NCBI RefSeq assembly: GCF_016316925.1 | Contig: NZ_JAEEGB010000006.1 | Coordinates: forward strand, 248,001 to 312,000 | Length of the DNA: 64,000 nucleotides | Origin: Clostridium aciditolerans | GTDB taxonomy: Bacteria; Bacillota; Clostridia; Clostridiales; Clostridiaceae | Reading direction: 5' to 3' | Shown here: positions 28,478 through 36,074 of the stretch, piece by piece | Position numbering within the stretch: position 1 is the stretch's first letter | Layout of the letters: every line of letters starts with the position of its first letter | Notes under the pieces: model-generated | Seen by the model: only the letters and a program-made list of their open reading frames with translations | What the model was told of the DNA's origin: nothing | Databases searched by the model: none | Made by a program: the position numbers and the translations under genes

Positions 28478-29386
28478 GTGGAAACAAACATTTTATTAGA
28501 AAGTGGAACTGGAGAGGTCGAAATACTTGAATTCGTAATTAATAACAAACACTATGGAATAAATGTAATAAAAGTAAAAGAAGTGCTGGAAACAGACAAC
28601 TTAACTAAACTACCTCAAACACCTCCTACTATTGCTGGACTTATTTTAAATAGGGATGAAATTATAACCCTTGTAAACTTAAAATATGTATTGGAAAAAA
28701 ACTCTGAGGTATCTAAACAGAACACTATAATACTATGTGAATTTAATAAATCTAGAGTTGCTTTTAATATTGATAGAGTAGTAGGAACTCATAGAATAGG
28801 ATGGGAAAAAATAACTAAACCAGATAATCTATTTGCTGATTCTTTAGTTATAGGCAATATAATACTTAATGATAAGATACTTTTTTTATTGGATTTTGAA
28901 AAAATAGTTACCGATATAAATCCAAAAGTAGGTATAAGTGAAGAGAGAATTGAGGATGTTGAGTATAAAGATAGATCCAATATTAAACTTATGCTAGCAG
29001 ACGATTCTTTCTTAATAAGAAGTTTATTAAGAGATACTTTAACAAAGGCTGGCTTCAGTAATTTAAGTTTTTTTGATGATGGTGAACAAGCCTTAAATTA
29101 TTTATATGACCTTGTAGAAGAAAAGAAGGAAAAATTTATTGAGGAAGTACAAATACTTATAACGGATATAGAAATGCCAAGAATGGATGGTCATACACTT
29201 ACCAGAAAGGTTAAAGAACATAAAATATTAAAAAATCTTCCAGTAATAATTTTCTCTTCATTAATTACCGATGATTTATCTCATAAAGGAGTATCTGTTG
29301 GAGCTGATGCTCAAATGAGTAAACCTGAAATAGGCAATCTAGTAAAATTGGTAGACGAGCTTATGATAAAAAATAAAGCTCATTAG
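28478..29386 (+). CDS. cheV: CheV-type chemotaxis coupling protein
   Basis: A 302-residue protein: a CheW-like domain (residues 12-150, with EFVINNKHYGINVIKVKEV in part and LPQTPPTIAGLI) fused to a receiver domain (about 170-300). The receiver has acidic pocket ADD, phospho-acceptor Asp in ITDIEMPRMDG, and the late Lys in MSKPE. Such proteins couple chemoreceptors to CheA and adapt by phosphorylation. No other chemotaxis gene is in the window. The start is GTG after AGAGG. Confidence 0.9.
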   Translation: METNILLESGTGEVEILEFVINNKHYGINVIKVKEVLETDNLTKLPQTPPTIAGLILNRDEIITLVNLKYVLEKNSEVSKQNTIILCEFNKSRVAFNIDRVVGTHRIGWEKITKPDNLFADSLVIGNIILNDKILFLLDFEKIVTDINPKVGISEERIEDVEYKDRSNIKLMLADDSFLIRSLLRDTLTKAGFSNLSFFDDGEQALNYLYDLVEEKKEKFIEEVQILITDIEMPRMDGHTLTRKVKEHKILKNLPVIIFSSLITDDLSHKGVSVGADAQMSKPEIGNLVKLVDELMIKNKAH

Positions 29387-29394
29387 TATGTCTA

Positions 29395-29608
29395 TATAGG
29401 GTTTCAAACTAGAAAATTGACTTACGCAAAGGGCTATGTTTCCAAAGCTGAAGGTAGATTTAAAAACTTTTATATGAAACTCCTCCTCCTTACGTCAGAG
29501 GAGTAAGCGATTCGCACAAAATCATAGATTTTGGCTCTCTGCTTAACGGACTGAAGCTTGGAAACATAGTCCGGGGTGTAAGTCAATTTTCGGCCTTATA
29601 ACCCTATA
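29395..29608. repeat. Long-hairpin repeat element, copy B
   Basis: Termini TATAGGGTT and AACCCTATA enclose arms TTGACTTAC/GTAAGTCAA and CTATGTTTCCAA/TTGGAAACATAG. The core is the same as in copy A (GAAACTCCTC, GTCAGAGGAGTAAGCG, CAAAATCATAGATTTTG, CTCTGCTTAA). It exactly fills the gap between the convergent cheV and ABC exporter genes. No ORF is evident. Confidence 0.85.
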
Positions 29609-29610
29609 TA

Positions 29611-31437
29611 TTATATTCTCTTACTTTCTAGTTCTTTTTCTTGAAGTAACTGATTTGTATATAATCTATAGTAGTATCCTTTTCTTCTTAACAATTCTTT
29701 ATGATTTCCAGCTTCTATTATCTTGCCTTTTCTTATAACAAGAATTTTATCTGCTGATACTATGGTAGAGAGTCTATGGGCTATTATAAAGCTTGTTCTT
29801 CCTGATAGAGTTTTTTCTATAGCATTTTCTATCATTTTTTCTGTTTCTGTATCTATAGATGAAGTAGCTTCATCCAGTACAAAAATGGCTGGATTTGCTA
29901 TAATTGCTCTAGCAAAAGAGATAAGCTGTTTTTCTCCTGTGGACAGATTTCCTCCTCCCTCTCCTACCTCAGTGTCATAGCCTTTTTCCATATCCATAAT
30001 AAAGTTATGAGCGTTTACAAGCTTTGCTGCTTCTTCAATTTCTTCTTGTGAAGCATCAAGTTTTCCATATCTTATATTATCTTTGATGGTTCCGCTAAAC
30101 AAATGAGGGCTTTGAAGAACATAACCTAAGTTTGATTGAAGCCATAAAAGAGATCGTTCTCTATAATCTTTTCCATCGATTAATATTTCTCCATTATTTG
30201 GTTCATAGAATCTACAGAGTAAATTTACAATAGTACTCTTCCCAGAACCAGTTTCTCCAACCAAGGCTATAGTTTCTCCTTTTTTAACCTTTAAATTGAA
30301 GTTCTGCAGTACTTTTTCTCCATTTTTATAAGAAAAGCTTACATTCTTAAATTCTATTTCTCCGTAAATCTTTTCCCAATTTTCTTTGTTCGGATTAAAT
30401 AAGTCTCCGTAAACTTTCACTACATCTTTTTTGTCCCATATATCTGGTTCAGTCTCTACAAGGGTTATTATTCTCTCTGCTGAAGCCTGGGCATTCTGCA
30501 GTTCCGCTAAAGTTTCTGCTAATCTACTTAACGGGTCAAAGAACTGTATAGTATATGAAATAAACATTACAAAAGTACCATAAGTCAAAGCTTCCGTAAT
30601 TACTTTATCTCCTCCGAACCAAAGGGCCAATCCTGTTCCTATGCTTCCCATGGATATAACTATAGGAAGAAATAGTGATGAAAACATTACTGCCCTTACT
30701 GCTGAGTATCTCATACTGTCGGCATCTCTCTTAAACTCTTTTAAATTTTCATTTTCACGTACTAAAGTCTTAGTAGTTTTTGCCGCTGCTACCTCTTCAC
30801 TAAAGTCCGCAGTTATCTGTGAGTTTAATTTCCTAACTTTTCTGTAGGACTTTAAAATTTTCCTTTGAAAAAACATTCCTATGACAAATAGCACTGGAAC
30901 TACACACATGCTTATAAGTGTCATTTCAACGTTGTAATATAACATAATAGCCAAGAATCCTATCATCATCGACACGGCCCACACCATATCAATCAATCCC
31001 CAAGATACTATTTCACTCAGCCTTGTTACATCAGATGTCATTCTCGACATAAGCCAACCAACTGAGGAATTGTCATAATAAGAAAAAGATAGCTGCTGAA
31101 GTCTTTTAAACCCAAGTTTTCTTATATGATAAGCCAGTTCCGTCTCTATTTTACCGGCCTGCATTATAAAAAGCTTAACATTTAAAGCTTGAAAAGCAAA
31201 AATTCCAAAATAAGCTATAGTGAAGGCTTTGAGTCCATCTGTGCTTTCCTTTGTGATAAAATTATCTATAGCATATTTAGTTAAAAGAGGAAGCACTGCA
31301 TCTATTCCTGCTACTATAATCATTAGAAAAGCCATTATAAGAAGACCTTTCTTAAATTCATATAAATATTTAAAAAATCTTTTCCAAATACCAAGATTAA
31401 ACTTTTCCGTTATTTTATATTCATCGATTCTTTCCAT
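29611..31437 (-). CDS. ABC exporter half-transporter with catalytic Walker B
   Basis: A 608-residue half-transporter: six membrane helices then one ATPase domain with GETGSGKST, Walker B FVLDEATSSID (catalytic Glu present) but a degenerate signature LSTGEKQ. The adjacent gene has the opposite pattern, which marks a heterodimeric exporter like BmrC/BmrD or LmrC/LmrD. Drug, lipid or peptide export are all possible. The start is the ATG at 31437 behind AGGAGGTGA, 17 bases after the partner's stop; a GTG at 31446 falls inside the ribosome site. Confidence 0.9.
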   Translation of the reverse strand: MERIDEYKITEKFNLGIWKRFFKYLYEFKKGLLIMAFLMIIVAGIDAVLPLLTKYAIDNFITKESTDGLKAFTIAYFGIFAFQALNVKLFIMQAGKIETELAYHIRKLGFKRLQQLSFSYYDNSSVGWLMSRMTSDVTRLSEIVSWGLIDMVWAVSMMIGFLAIMLYYNVEMTLISMCVVPVLFVIGMFFQRKILKSYRKVRKLNSQITADFSEEVAAAKTTKTLVRENENLKEFKRDADSMRYSAVRAVMFSSLFLPIVISMGSIGTGLALWFGGDKVITEALTYGTFVMFISYTIQFFDPLSRLAETLAELQNAQASAERIITLVETEPDIWDKKDVVKVYGDLFNPNKENWEKIYGEIEFKNVSFSYKNGEKVLQNFNLKVKKGETIALVGETGSGKSTIVNLLCRFYEPNNGEILIDGKDYRERSLLWLQSNLGYVLQSPHLFSGTIKDNIRYGKLDASQEEIEEAAKLVNAHNFIMDMEKGYDTEVGEGGGNLSTGEKQLISFARAIIANPAIFVLDEATSSIDTETEKMIENAIEKTLSGRTSFIIAHRLSTIVSADKILVIRKGKIIEAGNHKELLRRKGYYYRLYTNQLLQEKELESKRI

Positions 31438-31454
31438 AAAAATCACCTCCTAAA

Positions 31455-33257
31455 TTACTCATTACAAGCCACATTTTCATTCTCAAGGTTATCTACAGAG
31501 TTTTGTATTTCCCAAATTCTCTTGTATACACCATCTTTGTTTATCAATTCTTTATGGCTTCCTACTGCTTCAATCATTCCTCTGTTTAAGACAATAATTT
31601 TATCTGCATCCATAACTGTAGAAATTCTATGAGATATTATAAAAGTAGTAACACCTTTACTTTTTTCCTTTAACTTTTGCCTTATGATTTTATCTGTTTC
31701 CGCATCTACTGCACTTAATGAATCATCAAAAATTAATATAGGTAGATTTTTTATAAGAGTTCTTGCTATAGAAACTCTTTGTCTCTGACCACCAGATAAG
31801 GTAACACCATTTTCCCCTACTATGGTGTCATAGCCTCTTTCAAATGAAGTTATTACACCATGAACTGCTGCCATAGAAGCTGCAGTTTTTACCTCTTTAT
31901 CATCTGCATCCAGCTTAGATATTTTTATATTATCTTTAATTGTTCTTGAATAAAGAAATGCTTCTTGAAGCACCATACCTATTTTGCTTCTTATCCACTT
32001 TCTTTCTATATCCATAAGCTCTACTCCGTCAATCTTTATAGATCCTTTATTATAATCATAAAGTCTTAATAAAAGGTGCACTAATGATGATTTTCCTGAA
32101 CCTGTAGGGCCTACTACTGCCACTGTTTCTCCTTTATTTACTTTAAAACTTACATTCTTAATTACAGGAGTGTCTTCTTCATATCCAAAAGTTACATTTT
32201 CAAAGCATATTTCGCCCTTTATTTCAGGTTTTAAAGCTTTGCGCGTTTCTGTTTCTTGAGGTACATGCAGTATCTCCCATATCCTTCCCATAGAAACTGT
32301 CATCTTACCCATATCCGAAAGAATCCTTCCAAGCTGTCTTACAGGCCAGAGAAGCATTGTTTCATAGGTTATAAATACTACTAAAGTTCCAAGACTTATA
32401 TCTCCATTTACTGTAAAATAAATACCTGACATTAATACTAAACCTATCTGAATTGTACAAAGGAAGTCTGATATTCCCCAGTAATTGGACATTAGATAAA
32501 TTATTTTATAAATAGAATCCTTGTACTTCTTATTTTCTTTCTCATATTTTTCTATTTCAAAGTTTTGTCTTCCAAAGGCCTTTACTACTCTCACACCTGT
32601 TAAATTTTCTCTTAATACGGATGTAAGAACACCTTCCTGTTCATCAGCCTTTATAAAATTATGCTGAATTTTATTGAAAAATATTAAAGAAAATATAAAT
32701 ATTATAGGCACTATGCACATTGCAATTATTGTCATCTTCTTATTTAATGAACTCATCATAACAATGGCAAAGGTTACTATAAACACAGCTCTTCCTATCT
32801 CAACCATTTGAAGTGCAAAGAACTTTCTTACTGTATCTACATCAGAAGTACATCTTTGAATTAAATCTCCAGATTCTGATTTTATATGGTATTCATAAGG
32901 AAGTTTTTGAATATGATCATATAATCTAACCCTTATATTTCTTGCCATGTTTTCAGCAGCTTGCGCAGAAAGTTTTCCTTTTAAATAAAGAAAAATACCT
33001 CGTACGCAAGTTAAACTTACTAAGATTAAAGAACATATCCATAAGTTTCTTCCTAAAGTTTCTCTTCCTCCTAAAACTTGTACTAAATTTTCAACGGGTT
33101 TAGGAACATTTAAAGGTTTATTTCCTATTATAGAATCTATAGTAACTCTAATAACCATAGGCTCTACCATAGCTATAAAAGAAGCAATTCCAATAGATAT
33201 TATCGCTATTGCATATAAAAGCCTGCTTCCTTTTGTTAGCTCTATAATCTTTTTCAT
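31455..33257 (-). CDS. ABC exporter half-transporter with degenerate Walker B
   Basis: A 600-residue half-transporter: six membrane helices and an ATPase domain with GPTGSGKSS and a canonical signature LSGGQRQR. Walker B is LIFDDSLSAVD, where Asp replaces the catalytic Glu. It therefore supplies the good signature and the inactive Walker B to the heterodimer. AAGGAG is 9 bases before the ATG at 33257; another ATG at 33266 lies directly against it and is less likely. A short leader ORF ends 2 bases before this start, so regulation through leader translation is plausible. Confidence 0.9.
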   Translation of the reverse strand: MKKIIELTKGSRLLYAIAIISIGIASFIAMVEPMVIRVTIDSIIGNKPLNVPKPVENLVQVLGGRETLGRNLWICSLILVSLTCVRGIFLYLKGKLSAQAAENMARNIRVRLYDHIQKLPYEYHIKSESGDLIQRCTSDVDTVRKFFALQMVEIGRAVFIVTFAIVMMSSLNKKMTIIAMCIVPIIFIFSLIFFNKIQHNFIKADEQEGVLTSVLRENLTGVRVVKAFGRQNFEIEKYEKENKKYKDSIYKIIYLMSNYWGISDFLCTIQIGLVLMSGIYFTVNGDISLGTLVVFITYETMLLWPVRQLGRILSDMGKMTVSMGRIWEILHVPQETETRKALKPEIKGEICFENVTFGYEEDTPVIKNVSFKVNKGETVAVVGPTGSGKSSLVHLLLRLYDYNKGSIKIDGVELMDIERKWIRSKIGMVLQEAFLYSRTIKDNIKISKLDADDKEVKTAASMAAVHGVITSFERGYDTIVGENGVTLSGGQRQRVSIARTLIKNLPILIFDDSLSAVDAETDKIIRQKLKEKSKGVTTFIISHRISTVMDADKIIVLNRGMIEAVGSHKELINKDGVYKRIWEIQNSVDNLENENVACNE

Positions 33258-33258
33258 C

Positions 33259-33379
33259 CTATTCATCTCCTTTTAACTGCCAATATAGAGTTTTAAGTTC
33301 CAAATCTATATTAGCCTGGTCAGGTGTAAAATATAGAATTCCAGCCATTGATTTTTCTTGTAATTTCTTTTTTGTTCAT
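33259..33379 (-). CDS. Possible leader peptide upstream of the ABC exporter
   Basis: AAGGAG at 33388-33393 lies 8 bases before an ATG at 33379. In that frame a 19-residue peptide (MNKKEITRK...) ends at 33320. Loss of one base in the A6 run near its start would instead open a 39-residue frame (MNKKKLQEKS..., ending QLKGDE) that stops at 33259, next to the exporter start. Leader peptides control bmrCD in Bacillus. Whether the frame is intact, slips or is broken cannot be told from sequence alone. Confidence 0.4.
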
Positions 33380-33396
33380 AATCATCACTCCTTTTT

Positions 33397-33594
33397 AAAT
33401 GAAACTCCTTCTCCCTTTAGTCGAATGAGTACACGCTGTGTAAGCGACTATCACCAAATCAGCACTCTGTGTAAGTGACTATCACCAAATCATAGATTTG
33501 GGATATCTACTTAAGATTTTGGATGCCTACTTAAGATTTGGGATATCTGCTTAATCCATTCACACAAAATCAAAGATTTTGGTTCTCTGCTTAA
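33397..33594. repeat. Core repeat, copy E with internal duplications
   Basis: It has the family core (GAAACTCCTTCTCC, GTCGAATGAGTACACGCTG, TAAGCGACTATCACC). The CTGTGTAAGYGACTATCACC piece occurs twice, and the GATTTGGGATATCTRCTTAA piece several times. It ends in CTCTGCTTAAA like the other copies and lies directly upstream of the leader ORF. Confidence 0.7.
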
Positions 33595-33600
33595 ATATAA

Positions 33601-33640
33601 AAAGCCGCAGAAGAATTTTTCTACGGCTTTCAGACAGAAA
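33601..33640 (-). terminator. Terminator-like hairpin
   Basis: AAAGCCGCAGAA (33601-33612) pairs with TTCTACGGCTTT (33619-33630) with one mismatch. On the minus strand it is followed by TTTTTATATTT. It would stop transcription coming from the small peptide gene at 33752-33841. Confidence 0.55.
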
Positions 33641-33690
33641 TTATTATATATATATTGGGCATAGCTCGCCCAGCATATAAATAAGTAAGC

Positions 33691-33723
33691 AATATAAAAA
33701 GCCATAGGTATACAACCTATGGC
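33691..33723 (-). terminator. Terminator of the 29-residue peptide gene
   Basis: A perfect 9-bp stem, GCCATAGGT with ACCTATGGC, is followed on the minus strand by a T run (33691-33700). It lies 28 bases after the small gene's stop. Confidence 0.7.
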
Positions 33724-33751
33724 AATTTTTCACTATAATTAATGGTAACTA

Positions 33752-33841
33752 TTAAAAGTTAACTATACCAAGGTCGTATATATGTGTTTTATGTTGTTTT
33801 GCACTTGAACTGATTGCTAATAACATTAATCTTCTAAACAT
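33752..33841 (-). CDS. Small 29-residue peptide
   Basis: ATG at 33841 has a strong AAGGAGG upstream, and the frame runs 29 codons to TAA. The peptide starts MFRRLMLLAISSS (basic, then hydrophobic) and continues with polar residues to VNF. Terminator hairpins follow. It lies upstream of, and in the same direction as, the ABC exporter. It could be a peptide for export, a membrane-active microprotein or a leader. I recognise no family, and the call rests on the ribosome site plus terminator. Confidence 0.5.
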   Translation of the reverse strand: MFRRLMLLAISSSAKQHKTHIYDLGIVNF

Positions 33842-34051
33842 ACTGACGACCTCCTTATTTTTTAATATTGATTAATACTACATTATCCATTCTATACCTA
33901 AATTTCAAAAAATTCAATACAATATTTAAAATTTATTCTTCCAATTTTGAAAACAAAAAATAAATCCAAAGCAAATATTCATGTTTTTTCTCTTATATAT
34001 GTCTAATAAAAAACAAATAGTTGCAATTCTGCATTAAAATCATAAAACTCC

Positions 34052-34102
34052 GAAACAATATATACAGAAAGTGTAATTCATATATTGTTTCAGAGGTTTT
34101 TT
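34052..34102 (+). promoter_or_regulatory. Terminator-like hairpin in the terC leader
   Basis: A perfect 12-bp stem (GAAACAATATAT at 34052-34063 with 34080-34091), extendable by flanking CTC/GAG with two unpaired bases, is followed by TTTTTT. It ends 5 bases before the terC AAGGAGG. No upstream plus-strand gene needs terminating, since the neighbour is divergent, so a transcription attenuator is likely. I could not see the yybP-ykoY manganese riboswitch consensus that precedes some terC genes. Confidence 0.55.
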
Positions 34103-34120
34103 ATATAAAGGAGGCATAAA

Positions 34121-34966
34121 ATGTCTACTAGAAAACATTTATTAAAATTCTTATTTATTACTTTAGTTGCTCTTATGGTCAATATAGCCATATGGTATTA
34201 TATGGGTTCTGAAAAAGCATTAGAGTTCCTTGGCGGATATATTATAGAACTAAGTCTTAGTGTCGACAATCTTTTTCTATTTTTATTGATTTTTTCAAGT
34301 TTTGGAATTAAGCCAAATTACCAAAAAAGAATTTTAAACTATGGTATTATTGGTGCAATTATATTGAGACTTATATTTGTGGTATTAGGTATTGCCATTG
34401 TAAATAGTTTTAAATGGGTATTATATGTATTTGGTGTACTTCTTATTGTAAGTGGTTTAAAAATTATATTAAATAAAGATGAGGATGTATCTTTTGAGAA
34501 TAGCAAATTAATTAAGCTTTTAAAAAAAATGATACCAGTTACAAAAGAACTTCATGAAGAAAAATTTTTTGTAAGAATAAATAGTGTTCTCCACGCAACA
34601 CCATTATTCGCCTTATTATTTTTGATAGAAGGCTCCGACTTACTCTTTGCAATAGATTCAATCCCTGCAATATTTGCAATAACCACCAATCCATTTATTA
34701 TATATACTTCAAATATTCTTGCAATATTAGGTCTTAGAAATTTATATTTTCTTTTAGAAAAACTACATAGTACTTTTGAATATGTAAAGTATGGAGTAGG
34801 TGTAATACTTATATTTACTGGTATAAAGCTTGGCATTTCATTTAAGTACCATATTCCTGTAGGAGTATCTATTCTTATTATTGTTTCAATCCTTGTGATA
34901 AGTATATTGATTTCCATATCAATTAATAAAAGAAGAAATCCTAGAAAAGAAGGCTCTGCCAAATAA
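34121..34966 (+). CDS. TerC family integral membrane protein
   Basis: A 281-residue protein with about nine hydrophobic helices and the TerC/Alx hallmark acidic residues: ELSLSVDNLFLF near residue 45 and EGSDLLFAIDSIPAIFAIT near 170. Members of this family are linked to metal efflux (manganese) and metalation of exported proteins. The start follows AAGGAGG by 7 bases. A hairpin leader precedes it, and a short GC stem (GCTCTGC/GCAGAGC) spans its stop codon. It is convergent with the MBL gene. Confidence 0.88.
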   Translation: MSTRKHLLKFLFITLVALMVNIAIWYYMGSEKALEFLGGYIIELSLSVDNLFLFLLIFSSFGIKPNYQKRILNYGIIGAIILRLIFVVLGIAIVNSFKWVLYVFGVLLIVSGLKIILNKDEDVSFENSKLIKLLKKMIPVTKELHEEKFFVRINSVLHATPLFALLFLIEGSDLLFAIDSIPAIFAITTNPFIIYTSNILAILGLRNLYFLLEKLHSTFEYVKYGVGVILIFTGIKLGISFKYHIPVGVSILIIVSILVISILISISINKRRNPRKEGSAK

Positions 34967-34985
34967 GCAGAGCTTAATATTGTAT
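34953..34985 (+). terminator. Weak terminator after terC
   Basis: A 7-bp stem, GCTCTGC (34953-34959) with GCAGAGC (34967-34973), holds the terC stop codon in its loop. The following tract, TTAATATTGT, is only moderately T-rich. Confidence 0.45.
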
Positions 34986-34991
34986 TACTTC

Positions 34992-35729
34992 TTATTTCTT
35001 TGCTAGTTCTGCAATACACTTATTTGCATTATTGTTATATAGCCCACCATGATAACATATTACTGTTTCAATATCATATTCTGTAAGTTTTTTTAGAGAT
35101 TTTATATTTAAATCCGCATCAAAATTAATAAAATCAGGAGCTTTTACAAGCACTCCATCTTCAACAGCTAAAATATCTCCAGCTATAAGAATTTTCAGCT
35201 GTTTAAGATACAGGCAAATGTGTCCTAAAGTATGGCCAGGAGTGTGAATCACCTCAATTCCTTCGCAGTAAGGAAGCTCTTCTCCATCAATTAATGTTTT
35301 ATTTACATCTGCTTTGCGGCCTTTAAAGCCTGCTTTAAGTTTTTCATATATAATTTTCATGTCATCTGACAAAGAGTTAAAATTAGCTTCAAGTCGAGCT
35401 AATTTAATTGGTGTTTTTATACCGTTAATATATGCTTCCTCTTCTCTATGAGCAAGTACTTTCACACTGTTAGGTAGTTCTTTTATAATGCTAGAAAGGC
35501 TTCCAATATGATCAATATCATGATGAGTAAGAATTACCATATTTAGTTTATCAAATGATATACCTGCATCTTCAATTGCCTGGCGAATTTGAGGTGACTG
35601 TCCCGGATACCCAGTATCCACTAAAATTGATACGTCTTTATCATAAATCAATGTTGGATTAATAACACTCCTACTCCCCATAACATTGCTGGACACTTCA
35701 AGCATCTCAACACCATTAGCTATTTTCAT
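34992..35729 (-). CDS. Metallo-beta-lactamase-fold hydrolase, paralogue 2
   Basis: A 245-residue MBL-fold protein closely resembling the one at 513-1235: VDTGYPG, LTHHDIDHIGS (again HHDxDH), TPGHTLGHICLYL, AGDILAVEDG and a final CYHGGLY. No signal peptide is visible. The first in-frame ATG (35765) would add 12 residues, but AAGGGAGAAG is placed for the ATG at 35729. A palindrome 76 bases upstream may be an operator. The substrate is unknown. Confidence 0.82.
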   Translation of the reverse strand: MKIANGVEMLEVSSNVMGSRSVINPTLIYDKDVSILVDTGYPGQSPQIRQAIEDAGISFDKLNMVILTHHDIDHIGSLSSIIKELPNSVKVLAHREEEAYINGIKTPIKLARLEANFNSLSDDMKIIYEKLKAGFKGRKADVNKTLIDGEELPYCEGIEVIHTPGHTLGHICLYLKQLKILIAGDILAVEDGVLVKAPDFINFDADLNIKSLKKLTEYDIETVICYHGGLYNNNANKCIAELAKK

Positions 35730-35804
35730 TATTTCTTCTCCCTTCATAAATAAAATATTTTTCACAATAACTATTGACTTTTATGCTGTTATGTGTTATG
35801 ATAT

Positions 35805-35837
35805 CATTGTACAATTACGCTCAACAATTATACAATG
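35805..35837. promoter_or_regulatory. Palindromic operator candidate
   Basis: CATTGTACAATT and AATTATACAATG are inverted repeats with one mismatch across a 9-base centre, located in the promoter region of the MBL gene. The size suits a dimeric repressor. Confidence 0.5.
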
Positions 35838-35876
35838 TTTTCATATTTAAGTCAATAAATAGATTAAAAATAATAT

Positions 35877-35920
35877 AAAACGTATACCTATTTTAAATAG
35901 ATATACGTTTTAATATTTTT
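35877..35920. terminator. Long hairpin between divergent genes
   Basis: 17-base arms (AAAACGTATACCTATTT at 35877-35893 and 35895-35911) have one mismatch and are flanked by T-rich sequence on both strands. It looks like a bidirectional terminator although no gene ends nearby, so it may end an unannotated small RNA. Confidence 0.45.
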
Positions 35921-36074
35921 CAATCTTTTATGGATTAAATTTACCTATCATAACCTAATATAGAAATTTTTCACTTCAAATTTGAGTTTCTATATACTTT
36001 AATGGTATAATAAAAAACATCAGCAAATATATTAATAAAAATAACTTGATAACTGGCTTAAGGAGGTAAACGAA

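Larger units (their letters stand above)
35730..36074. other. Divergent intergenic region, MBL/3D-domain gene
   Basis: AT-rich sequence holding a palindrome (35805-35837) and a strong hairpin (35877-35911). I could not identify convincing -35/-10 boxes for either gene and see no ORF with a ribosome site. Confidence 0.35.

Noticed and set aside
33511-33705. 64-codon minus-strand frame between the repeat and the small peptide gene
   Set aside because: It runs through two terminator hairpins and repeat copy E and has no convincing start, so I regard it as non-coding.
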